15,091 bases of DNA from an uncultured Candidatus Saccharibacteria bacterium (lineage in GTDB: Bacteria > Patescibacteria > Saccharimonadia > Saccharimonadales > UBA6022). The stretch spans positions 1-15,091 of the forward strand of contig CAMPHY010000010.1 of assembly GCA_946886125.1 (NCBI GenBank), in the 5' to 3' direction. The notes under the pieces are model-generated. The model saw only the letters and a program-made list of their open reading frames with translations. It did no database searches and had not been told where the DNA came from. Made by a program: the position numbers and the translations under genes. This document shows positions 7,327-15,091 of this stretch, one piece after another (positions within the stretch are counted from its first letter, which is position 1; the number at the start of each line of letters is the position of its first letter).

Positions 7327-7333
7327 CTATACT
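7325..7333 (+). promoter_or_regulatory. Extended -10 promoter of obgE
   Basis: TGC-TATACT ends 10 nt before the obgE ATG. There is no recognisable -35; the place where it would lie is inside the upstream terminator hairpin. The expected start near 7340 leaves a leader of only a few bases. TAAGG (7333-7337) resembles a Shine-Dalgarno but would lie upstream of that start. Confidence 0.6.
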
Positions 7334-7340
7334 AAGGTAA

Positions 7341-8633
<1,293 letters not shown>

Positions 8634-8771
8634 GTAGTAAGAATTGTTTGTCATACTCCAATGGCAGACTATTTATGCCGAGTGTTTATTATGGTGACAC
8701 TTCCTGACAAGTGGAATTACGTAGTATGGCAACGTTTTAAATGATGAACAGTTACATCTATTTGTTAATAT

Positions 8772-8780
8772 TGATATGCT
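8772..8780 (+). promoter_or_regulatory. Extended -10 promoter of sbcB
   Basis: TGA-TATGCT ends just 6 nt before the ATG at 8787, so a start 7 nt after the -10 would fall on the A of the start codon. No Shine-Dalgarno or good -35 is visible. The rest of the 153-nt gap after obgE shows only short, weak inverted repeats. Confidence 0.5.
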
Positions 8781-8786
8781 AAGAGT

Positions 8787-10217
8787 ATGGCAAAAACCTT
8801 TTTCTTTTACGATCTTGAAACGAGTGGCTTAAGTGCGCGTGATGCGCGTATTATGCAGTTTGCTGGTATCCGCACAGACATGGACTTAAATCCAGTTGGA
8901 GAGCCGTATAACGTACTTGTGGCACTGAATGACGATACGTTGCCTAGCCCTGAGGCGCTCATGGTGACCGGTATTACTCCACAACAAACGGTAGACGAAG
9001 GCTATACCGAGGCGCAATTTGCCCAATTATTGAGTGAAGAAATTTTTACACCTGACACTATTGCGGTAGGTTTTAATAATATTCGATTTGATGATGAGTT
9101 CGTGCGCCATCTGTTTTGGCGTACTTTCCATGACCCGTATGAATGGACATGGAAAGATGGGCGTTCGCGCTGGGATTTGCTTGACGTTGTACGTATGACC
9201 CGCGCACTTCGACCTGAAGGGATCGTGTGGCCTGTGGTTGACGGTAAAGCCAGTAATCGGCTTGAGTTTTTGACGAAAGAAAACGGCATCGATCACCTTA
9301 AGGCGCATGACGCGCTAAGTGATGTCGAAGCACTGATTGCAGTAACACAGCTTATTAAAAGTAGCCAACCTCAGCTCTATGAGTATTTGTTAAAGATGCG
9401 TGACAAAAATCAGATAAAACAACTTGTGAATCTTGATGACAAGAAGCCGTTTGTCTATACGAGTGGGCGGTTTGATGCTCAATATCAAAAAACTACGGTC
9501 GCTTTTCCTTTGACAACGGGTAAAAATGGTAATGTAATTGTCTATGACTTACGCTATGACCCTGCAGCGTTTATTGAGCTGAGCGCAAAAGAGTTACAAC
9601 AAAAATTGTTTGCTAGTTGGGAAGAGCGCCAAAAAGATACTTTTGTGTCAGTGCCTGTTAAAGAATTGCAATATAATCGTGCGCCCGCTGTGGCGCCGCT
9701 TGGTGTGCTTGAGCAAGATGATGGTTGGCAAAAACTACAACTTAGTCCTGAGATTATTGAGAAGCATAAAGCATTACTTGTTGCCTCACCGCATTTTGCC
9801 GAAAACGTACGTACAGCTATTGAGGGTCGAGCTGAGTTCCAAAAATCTATTGAGCCAGAGGCACAGTTGTACGATGGTTTTGTTGGAGATGGAGATCGTC
9901 AGCGTATAGAAGCGGTTCGAAATGCCACCGAACGCGAGTTGGTAGACTTTCATCCAAACTTTTCCGATGAGCGGCTAGAACCACTACTCTTGCATTATAA
10001 AGCCCGTAATTTTCCCAAGACATTGAGCGAAGATGAGTCGCGCATATGGGAAGCCTGGCGTGGCCAGCGCGTAAATCAGCAGTTACCAACGTTTATGTCG
10101 AGTCTTCAAACGATTGCCGCTACTGTGAGCGATGAAAGCAAGCAATTTGTGCTGCAAGAACTGCAGCTATGGGCCGAAAGCATTATGCCTAGTGACATAT
10201 CAGATCAAGATAGTTAA
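8787..10217 (+). CDS. sbcB: Exodeoxyribonuclease I
   Basis: 3'-5' single-strand DNA exonuclease of the DEDDh superfamily, used in recombination and mismatch repair. 476 residues against 475 in E. coli. Catalytic residues line up with the E. coli set: Asp9 and Glu11 in FFFYDLETSG, Asp102 in GFNNIRFDDEF, His174 and Asp179 in AHDALSDVEA. Other shared stretches include SRWDLLDVVRMTRALRPEGI and DAQYQK-type SH3-like region residues, then AQLYDGFVGDGDRQ and YKARNFPKTL in the C-terminal helical domain. Similarity to the gammaproteobacterial enzyme runs over the whole length. It has its own promoter, and its stop overlaps the stop of the convergent small gene. Confidence 0.95.
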   Translation: MAKTFFFYDLETSGLSARDARIMQFAGIRTDMDLNPVGEPYNVLVALNDDTLPSPEALMVTGITPQQTVDEGYTEAQFAQLLSEEIFTPDTIAVGFNNIRFDDEFVRHLFWRTFHDPYEWTWKDGRSRWDLLDVVRMTRALRPEGIVWPVVDGKASNRLEFLTKENGIDHLKAHDALSDVEALIAVTQLIKSSQPQLYEYLLKMRDKNQIKQLVNLDDKKPFVYTSGRFDAQYQKTTVAFPLTTGKNGNVIVYDLRYDPAAFIELSAKELQQKLFASWEERQKDTFVSVPVKELQYNRAPAVAPLGVLEQDDGWQKLQLSPEIIEKHKALLVASPHFAENVRTAIEGRAEFQKSIEPEAQLYDGFVGDGDRQRIEAVRNATERELVDFHPNFSDERLEPLLLHYKARNFPKTLSEDESRIWEAWRGQRVNQQLPTFMSSLQTIAATVSDESKQFVLQELQLWAESIMPSDISDQDS

Positions 10218-10510
10218 GGGCTTGCTCGGCTATAACGGCGACGGGGTAGATGCTTATTTGTTTTAAGCTGAAGCTGAAGGAAGTGGCGGACTCGGAGTAT
10301 TCGAAATACACCGGTAGCTAAAGTTCGCATCATTATCAGCCAAGTAATTGCTGCTATGGCGGTGAGCATAACCCATGCGGGAATACTATAATCGGTGCCA
10401 GGAACAATTCCCATAAGTATAAAAAGCATGAGACCCGTTAAGACGCCCGACTGTGTTAAAATTCCTGCAAGCAGGATGAGGGCGAAGCATAAGATAGTGA
10501 CATGTTTCAT
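10214..10510 (-). CDS. Small hypothetical membrane protein
   Basis: 98 residues from the ATG at 10510; a TTG at 10519 would add three residues. Not a family I recognise. Residues about 3-38 are very hydrophobic (VTILCFALILLAGILT ... GLMLFILMGIVPG) and a second hydrophobic segment spans about 46-66 (AWVMLTAIAAITWLIMM). Two or three membrane helices are likely, followed by a strongly basic tail (KHLPRRRYSR), which suggests a cytoplasmic C terminus. A promoter can be read upstream. The last 4 nt overlap the stop of sbcB on the other strand. The coherent hydrophobic pattern, promoter and lack of an overlapping gene argue that it is real. Confidence 0.55.
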   Translation of the reverse strand: MKHVTILCFALILLAGILTQSGVLTGLMLFILMGIVPGTDYSIPAWVMLTAIAAITWLIMMRTLATGVFRILRVRHFLQLQLKTNKHLPRRRYSRASP

Positions 10511-10533
10511 AATAAGCAAGTAATAAAATTAAG

Positions 10534-10561
10534 TTTTATACTAATGTAGTATCAATGTCAA
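10534..10561 (-). promoter_or_regulatory. Promoter of the small membrane protein gene
   Basis: On the minus strand, TTGACA (10561-10556) is followed after 15 bp by TATAAA. The spacer is shorter than optimal. The expected start near 10528 gives a leader of about 20 nt without a Shine-Dalgarno. Confidence 0.4.
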
Positions 10562-10582
10562 AAATACGCAACGATAAGCACG

Positions 10583-10626
10583 ATAGCATGTAACCTAACT
10601 AGAAAGGAAGGTGTATTTCATGCTAT
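10583..10626 (+). repeat. Inverted repeat overlapping the uvrA promoter
   Basis: ATAGCATG (10583-10590) and CATGCTAT (10619-10626) are exact inverse copies 28 nt apart. The right arm covers the TGC and the first bases of the uvrA -10. It could be an operator with two half-sites, or chance. It does not match the E. coli or Bacillus LexA boxes. Confidence 0.35.
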
Positions 10627-10629
10627 AAT
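10621..10629 (+). promoter_or_regulatory. Extended -10 promoter of uvrA
   Basis: TGC-TATAAT, a perfect extended -10, ends 8 nt before the uvrA ATG. No -35 match lies 17 bp upstream. The expected start is within 0-2 nt of the start codon. Confidence 0.65.
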
Positions 10630-10637
10630 AAGGTGTT

Positions 10638-13451
10638 ATGCCAGAGGTTATTCGTGTTATTGGTGCCAGAGAGCACAATTTGAAAAACATAAGCGTTGAG
10701 ATTCCGCGCGACAAGCTGGTGGTTATTACTGGTTTGTCTGGATCGGGCAAGTCATCACTTGCTTTTGACACTATTTACGCGGAAGGTCAACGTCGGTATG
10801 TAGAGAGTTTGTCGAGTTATGCTCGCCAATTCTTGGGTATCATGGACAAGCCCGATGTGGAATCAATCGACGGCTTAAGCCCAGCAATCTCAATTGACCA
10901 AAAATCTACCAGTCGCAACCCTCGTTCGACTGTTGCAACCGTCACGGAAATTTATGATTACATGCGTTTGTTATTTGCACGCATAGGAGTGCCTCACTGC
11001 CCAGTCTGTGGTAAAGAAGTGTCTCGACGTACACCGCAAGCTATTATTGATGAAATGATGAAGATCGAGGAAGGCACTCGATTGATGATTTTAGCGCCTA
11101 TCGTTAAAAGTAAAAAAGGTGAATTTGCGCACATCCCAGAACAATATCGTCGATTAGGTTTTGCGCGTGCCCGTGTAGACGGTGTGGTGTATGCGCTTGA
11201 TGAGTTTCCTGATTTAGGTAAAAACTACAAGCATAATATTGAAATTGTGGTAGATCGAATTGTCATGGGTGGCGAGGTGTTAGGGCGTGTTACCCAATCA
11301 GTTGAGCAGGCGCTTGAAATTGCAGAAGGTGTCGTTGAGTTGCTTGATGCTGAGAGTGATGAACTTACTACTTTTAGTCAGCGATATGCTTGTGTTGATC
11401 ACCCAAATGAAGACATCCCGGAACTAGAGCCACGGCTTTTTAGCTTTAACGCTCCGCAAGGTGCTTGCCCGGTATGTACGGGGCTTGGTAGTCGTCTTGA
11501 AGTAGATCCTGACTTGGTATTTAACCCAAACCTAACTATAACCGAGGGCGCAATCCGCCCATATAACCGAGTTAATAGTGACGCCTGGTATATGAAGCGC
11601 TTGAGTAAGGTTGCCCAGCAGCATGGGTTTAGCTTGAAGCGTCCGGTTGGCGAACTCAGCGAAAATGACTTGCAAAAGATTTTGTACGGTACAGGTGCGG
11701 AAAAATACAAGGTGGAACTTGGTGGCGGTCGTAGCTATGAGTCAACGTACGAAGGGGTGATTCCAAACCTTGAGCGTCGACACAAAGAGACAGACAGTGA
11801 ATTTATGCGTAAAGACATTGAGCGGTTTATGCGTGAGCGTCAATGCCATGCCTGTAAGGGAGCGCGACTGAAGCCGGTTGTTCTGGCTGTAACTGTCCAC
11901 GGACTAAGTATTATGGATATATGTAATTTAGGTGTCGATGATGCACTTGATTTATTTACGAATAATTTGATACTCAATGCCCAGGAGCTTGTGATTGCGC
12001 GACAAATCATGAAAGAAATTACAGAGCGACTTGGCTTTATGAGCAATGTTGGTCTTAACTATCTTGAGCTTGCTCGAGCTGCTAATACATTGTCAGGCGG
12101 TGAAGCGCAACGAATACGGTTGGCGACACAAATTGGCTCAGGCCTACAAGGGGTGCTGTATGTACTTGATGAGCCTTCTATCGGACTTCATCAGCGTGAC
12201 AATGACCGTCTAATCGCAACCTTAAAACGACTACGTGATCTTGGTAATACCGTACTTGTTGTTGAACATGATGAGGATACGATCCGTCAGGCAGATTATT
12301 TACTTGATATTGGCCCCGGTGCAGGTGTAGCGGGTGGAGAAGTGGTAGCAATTGGCACACCAGCGGAAGTTGCGATGCAAAAAGACAGTATCACAGGCCG
12401 TTACCTTGCAGGCACAGAAAAAATTCCTGTACCAAAAAAACGACGTATTGTCCAGAAAGATAGGCAGCTGGTAATTAAAGGTGCGCGTGAAAATAACTTA
12501 AAGAATATTGATGTTGCCTTTCCGCTCGGGGTGCTGACGGTAGTAAGTGGAGTGAGCGGGTCAGGTAAATCGACACTTGTTAATGATATTTTAGCCAAAG
12601 AACTTTCAGCTCGCTTGCACCGCGCTCAAACGGTGCCGGGCGCTCACGAGAATATTGAGGGTATTAAACATCTTGACAAGGCGATCGTTATTGATCAGTC
12701 AGCAATTGGTCGTACGCCACGTTCAAACCCCGCTACCTATACAGGAGTCTTTACGCCAATACGTGAGCTCTTTGCTGGTACTCCAGAAGCAAACATTCGA
12801 GGCTACAAAGCCGGCCGGTTTAGTTTTAACGTCAAGGGTGGACGCTGTGAGAATTGCCAAGGTGATGGTGTGATTAAAATTGAAATGCACTTCCTGCCTG
12901 ACGTATATGTAACATGTGATGAGTGTAAAGGTAAGCGCTACAATCGTGAAGCACTTGAAATTAAGTATAAAGATGCCACTATCAGCGATGTGCTGGAAAT
13001 GACAGTTGAACAAGCGGCGCTCTTTTTCGAGAATGTACCATCAATTGCTCGTAAATTGACTACTCTTGTCGAAGTTGGGCTTGGCTACATCCGTCTAGGC
13101 CAGCCAGCGACAACATTCTCCGGTGGTGAAGCGCAGCGTATTAAGCTTGCGACAGAACTTTCTCGCCGAGCCACAGGCAAGACCTTATACATTCTGGACG
13201 AGCCAACGACTGGACTCCACAGTGCTGATGTTAAGCGATTGCTCTCAATCCTCGACAAGCTAGTGTCGGGCGGTAATAGTATGGTAATTATTGAGCACAA
13301 TCTCGATGTTATCAAATCAGCTGATCATGTTATCGATATGGGGCCTGAGGGTGGGCTCGGCGGCGGTCAAGTGGTTGCACTTGGAACACCTGAAGAGGTG
13401 AGTAAGGTTAAAGCTTCGTTTACGGGGCATTATCTGAAAGCGTTGCTGTAA
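10638..13451 (+). CDS. uvrA: Excinuclease ABC subunit UvrA
   Basis: Damage-recognition ATPase of nucleotide excision repair, which works as a dimer and loads UvrB. 937 residues, full length. Two ABC ATPase modules: Walker [10 protein letters not shown] (32-40) and GVSGSGKST (about 637-645), signatures [12 protein letters not shown] (about 485) and [12 protein letters not shown] (about 828), and Walker B segments [10 protein letters not shown] and [10 protein letters not shown]. The CPVCGKEV cluster and the UvrB-binding region lie near residues 118-240. The zinc module before [12 protein letters not shown] uses CVDH as its first ligand pair instead of the E. coli CxxC. The [11 protein letters not shown] segment and the DNA-binding zinc module CENCQGDG ... 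[10 protein letters not shown] (about 737-765) are intact. It has its own promoter and a strong terminator, and converges on the DedA gene. Confidence 0.98.
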   Translation: MPEVIRVIGAREHNLKNISVEIPRDKLVVITGLSGSGKSSLAFDTIYAEGQRRYVESLSSYARQFLGIMDKPDVESIDGLSPAISIDQKSTSRNPRSTVATVTEIYDYMRLLFARIGVPHCPVCGKEVSRRTPQAIIDEMMKIEEGTRLMILAPIVKSKKGEFAHIPEQYRRLGFARARVDGVVYALDEFPDLGKNYKHNIEIVVDRIVMGGEVLGRVTQSVEQALEIAEGVVELLDAESDELTTFSQRYACVDHPNEDIPELEPRLFSFNAPQGACPVCTGLGSRLEVDPDLVFNPNLTITEGAIRPYNRVNSDAWYMKRLSKVAQQHGFSLKRPVGELSENDLQKILYGTGAEKYKVELGGGRSYESTYEGVIPNLERRHKETDSEFMRKDIERFMRERQCHACKGARLKPVVLAVTVHGLSIMDICNLGVDDALDLFTNNLILNAQELVIARQIMKEITERLGFMSNVGLNYLELARAANTLSGGEAQRIRLATQIGSGLQGVLYVLDEPSIGLHQRDNDRLIATLKRLRDLGNTVLVVEHDEDTIRQADYLLDIGPGAGVAGGEVVAIGTPAEVAMQKDSITGRYLAGTEKIPVPKKRRIVQKDRQLVIKGARENNLKNIDVAFPLGVLTVVSGVSGSGKSTLVNDILAKELSARLHRAQTVPGAHENIEGIKHLDKAIVIDQSAIGRTPRSNPATYTGVFTPIRELFAGTPEANIRGYKAGRFSFNVKGGRCENCQGDGVIKIEMHFLPDVYVTCDECKGKRYNREALEIKYKDATISDVLEMTVEQAALFFENVPSIARKLTTLVEVGLGYIRLGQPATTFSGGEAQRIKLATELSRRATGKTLYILDEPTTGLHSADVKRLLSILDKLVSGGNSMVIIEHNLDVIKSADHVIDMGPEGGLGGGQVVALGTPEEVSKVKASFTGHYLKALL

Positions 13452-13468
13452 AATTACCTATAAGTATT

Positions 13469-13501
13469 AGAGCTGGTCGCAGAGTGCCGGCTCTATTTTT
13501 T
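13469..13501 (+). terminator. Intrinsic terminator after uvrA
   Basis: AGAGCTGG (13469-13476) pairs with CCGGCTCT (13487-13494), 8 bp with one G-U, loop TCGCAGAGTG, followed by ATTTTTT. The right arm covers the stop codon of the convergent DedA gene, so the stem may also form at the end of that transcript, though its downstream side is less T-rich. Confidence 0.8.
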
Positions 13502-14200
13502 AAACAGTCGTCGTAATTGGATCTTAATGACTTTGATTGTTGTATCACGTCGAGATTTATCTTTAAAAATATGAATCGCAGGAGGCAGGATCGACGCAAG
13601 AATAATCAAGGCGATAATTGGATATAAAACAGTGTCTATTTCTATGCCGATACGTTCAAAAAAGACGCCTAAAAAATAGCCCAAATAGGTAATTCCAGCG
13701 GTCCACAATAGTCCCCCGATAAGGTTGTAGGCTAAGAAAGTTTTATAGCGCATTTTACCTACGCCAGCCACAATAGGTGCAAACGTGCGAACGATAGGAA
13801 TAAAGCGCGCAATAATGATTGTTTTACCGCCATGTTTCTCATAAAACGCCTCTGCATGTCTGATATTCTCTTGACGGAACAAGAATGAATCGGGTCGTTT
13901 AAAAATCTTTGGCCCGACGCGGCGGCCAAAAGCATAGCCCGTACTGTCGCCGGTAACGGCTGCCAAGAAAAGAAGAGCGACGAAAAGATGGATGTTGATA
14001 TCGAGAATGCCAGCATGTGTCAAAACGCCTGCGGTGAACAGGAGGCTGTCGCCTGGCAAGAAGAAGCCTATTAACAATCCTGATTCGGCGAAGATAACGA
14101 ATAAGATAGCGAGAATACCAAGTCCGACAATAATATCAACAAGATCAAAACCCGGGATGGCACCGACGGTCATTACAGTCGACAGTATATTTTCGTGCAT
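13493..14200 (-). CDS. DedA-family (VTT domain) membrane protein
   Basis: Integral membrane protein of the DedA/SNARE-associated family; characterised members move polyprenyl phosphate or other lipids and affect envelope stress tolerance. 235 residues. Motifs: FAESGLLIGFFLPGDSLLFTAG with Glu39 and Asp51, GDSTGYAFGRRVG (84-96), then ARFIPIVRTFAPIVAGVGKM with Arg132 and Arg138, the same acidic/arginine set known to matter in E. coli YqjA (E39, D51, R130, R136). Hydrophobic segments near 22-37, 41-62, 70-90, 135-150, 155-180 and 190-210, then a basic C terminus. The start ATG is preceded by TGC-TAAAAT, 8 nt upstream. Divergent from rplY. With MltG and the LysM-CHAP hydrolase nearby, a role in undecaprenyl-phosphate recycling is plausible but inferred. 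Confidence 0.93.
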   Translation of the reverse strand: MHENILSTVMTVGAIPGFDLVDIIVGLGILAILFVIFAESGLLIGFFLPGDSLLFTAGVLTHAGILDINIHLFVALLFLAAVTGDSTGYAFGRRVGPKIFKRPDSFLFRQENIRHAEAFYEKHGGKTIIIARFIPIVRTFAPIVAGVGKMRYKTFLAYNLIGGLLWTAGITYLGYFLGVFFERIGIEIDTVLYPIIALIILASILPPAIHIFKDKSRRDTTIKVIKIQLRRLFKK

Positions 14201-14208
14201 ATGTAGCT

Positions 14209-14217
14209 ATTTTAGCA
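14209..14217 (-). promoter_or_regulatory. Extended -10 promoter of the DedA gene
   Basis: Read on the minus strand: TGC-TAAAAT, 8 nt before the ATG. No Shine-Dalgarno precedes the start, so the mRNA is expected to be leaderless. The area where a -35 would lie overlaps the rplY -10. Confidence 0.5.
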
Positions 14218-14232
14218 TGCTCACCTCAGAGA

Positions 14233-14241
14233 TGGTATAAT
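14233..14241 (+). promoter_or_regulatory. Extended -10 promoter of rplY
   Basis: TGG-TATAAT predicts a start near 14248 and a leader of about 35 nt. This leader contains AAAGGAG (14266-14272), a clear Shine-Dalgarno 10 nt before the ATG, unlike the other lead genes here. Confidence 0.65.
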
Positions 14242-14282
14242 AGATTCTGTACTATATTGGCCGCAAAAGGAGTGATGAACAG

Positions 14283-15014
14283 ATGAATGATATTACATTG
14301 AAGTTAAGTACCCGCACAGCTGCTGGTAAACAAGTTGCAAAACTACGCGCCGAGGGTATGGTGCCAAGCGTCGTCTATGGTGGTCATGCTGACCCTATTT
14401 CGACACAATCACCAATGGTAGAGACTGCCAAAGTGGCGCAAGCTGCAGGTAAGCACTCACCCGTGCATCTTACGATTGATGGTAAGAAAAAATTAGCAAT
14501 CATTAAAGATATTGATATTGATCCAGTAAAGCATTTACTGCGTCATGTAGCGTTTCACACGATTCGTCAAAATGAAAAAATTACCACTGAAGTGCCTATC
14601 CATTTAGTTGGTGAAGGTGAGAGCGCGGCTGAGCGAGCTGGTCTTGTGGTGCTGCAAGCGATTGAGCACATTGACATCAAGGCCTTTCCATCAAACCTCC
14701 CCGAAGCGCTTGAGATCTCAATTGCTGATCTTGCTACGACGGATGATCGTCTGACGCTTGCTGATTTACAATTACCAGAAGGTGTTGAATTTGACGATAT
14801 GGATCAAGATACAAGTCTGACAATTGCTAACGTTTATGAGCCAAGTGCCCTACAAGCTGCAAATGATGCTGCCGGTGGTGATGCGCAAGATGCAGCTGAT
14901 GTTGAGTCTGAAAATGGTGCTGATACCCCGCAGGACAATCAGGCCGAGGAATCTCGTCCAGGTGGTAAGAGTCAAGATGAGCCAAAGCAATCAAACGTTG
15001 ATGCCAACAAATAA
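14283..15014 (+). CDS. rplY: 50S ribosomal protein L25 (general stress protein CTC form)
   Basis: 5S rRNA-binding ribosomal protein of the L25/TL5/CTC family. 243 residues, so the long two-domain form. The N-terminal L25 domain (about 1-93) shows ITLKLSTRTAAGKQVAKLR, the GMVPSVVYGG turn and VKHLLRHVAFHTI. The beta-rich CTC domain (about 95-185) shows EVPIHLVGEGESAAERAGLV, IDIKAFPSNLPEALEISI and the LPEGVEF segment. The last 58 residues are low-complexity, rich in Asp, Glu, Gln and Ala and probably disordered. The start is fixed by AAAGGAG at 14266-14272. Divergent from the DedA gene. It is followed by a hairpin, so it may be transcribed alone. Confidence 0.95.
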   Translation: MNDITLKLSTRTAAGKQVAKLRAEGMVPSVVYGGHADPISTQSPMVETAKVAQAAGKHSPVHLTIDGKKKLAIIKDIDIDPVKHLLRHVAFHTIRQNEKITTEVPIHLVGEGESAAERAGLVVLQAIEHIDIKAFPSNLPEALEISIADLATTDDRLTLADLQLPEGVEFDDMDQDTSLTIANVYEPSALQAANDAAGGDAQDAADVESENGADTPQDNQAEESRPGGKSQDEPKQSNVDANK

Positions 15015-15038
15015 TAGATAAGTTGTCGTCGAAATTAA

Positions 15039-15068
15039 AATATCCCTACGCGCATGCGTAGGGATATT
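15039..15068. terminator. Perfect hairpin after rplY, probable terminator
   Basis: AATATCCCTACGC (15039-15051) and GCGTAGGGATATT (15056-15068) form a 13-bp perfect stem with a GCAT loop. On the plus strand it is followed by GTTATAAAT, a poor T tract. On the minus strand the stem leads into TTAATTT, so it may work in both directions or mainly for a gene entering from the right. Confidence 0.6.
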
Positions 15069-15091
15069 GTTATAAATAATCTTATTTATAC

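Noticed and set aside
8640..8730. Short inverted repeats after obgE (e.g. AGTGT...ACACT, CACTT...AAGTG) as a terminator
   Set aside because: Stems are only about 5 bp, overlap one another, and no T run follows.
12178..13315. Long open frames on the strand opposite uvrA
   Set aside because: They mirror the codon pattern of uvrA, have no promoter or Shine-Dalgarno, and show low-complexity Ser/Leu-rich products.

Overview
The window looks like a piece of a small-genome Patescibacteria (CPR) chromosome, most likely Candidatus Saccharibacteria (TM7). The pointers are an unusually short alanyl-tRNA synthetase, an FtsA-like ATPase paired with a baseplate-J-like membrane protein, dense gene packing, and extended -10 promoters placed almost on top of start codons. 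The standard bacterial code fits: no in-frame TGA interrupts any conserved gene. The lineage is inferred from gene content, not from a marker phylogeny.

Layout. Positions 3-5764 (+) read as a tight run: the 3' part of alaS, an FtsA/PilM-family ATPase, a single-pass baseplate-J-like surface protein, ruvX and mltG. The last four genes are separated by 2 nt or overlap. The alaS...ruvX-mltG order resembles the alaS-yrrK-yrrL order of Bacillus, with the ATPase/surface-protein pair placed inside it. Positions 5765-6101 have no convincing gene but hold a good promoter and a possibly structured leader. Next come a secreted LysM-CHAP peptidoglycan hydrolase (6102-7274), a terminator, obgE (7344-8633) and sbcB/exonuclease I (8787-10217). 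A small membrane protein (10214-10510, minus) converges on sbcB with overlapping stop codons. uvrA (10638-13451) is followed by a strong terminator and converges on a DedA-family membrane protein (13493-14200, minus). Divergent from DedA is the L25/CTC ribosomal protein gene (14283-15014), followed by a perfect hairpin.

How the genes fit together. One theme is the cell envelope: MltG, the LysM-CHAP hydrolase, DedA (polyprenyl-phosphate or lipid handling), the FtsA-like ATPase and its membrane partner. A second is DNA repair and recombination: RuvX, ExoI and UvrA. A third is translation and ribosome assembly: AlaRS, ObgE and L25.

The least expected points are: (i) five genes (FtsA-like, obgE, sbcB, uvrA, dedA) whose -10 element lies only 6-10 nt before the start codon, implying leaderless or nearly leaderless mRNAs, while rplY and the internal operon gene mltG carry Shine-Dalgarno sequences; (ii) the non-coding leader before the cell-wall hydrolase; (iii) an AlaRS without the editing-domain beta-barrel and without C-Ala; (iv) the possible PilM/PilN-like pairing of the FtsA-like protein with the baseplate-J-like protein. 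I found no CRISPR array, transposon, tRNA or rRNA.
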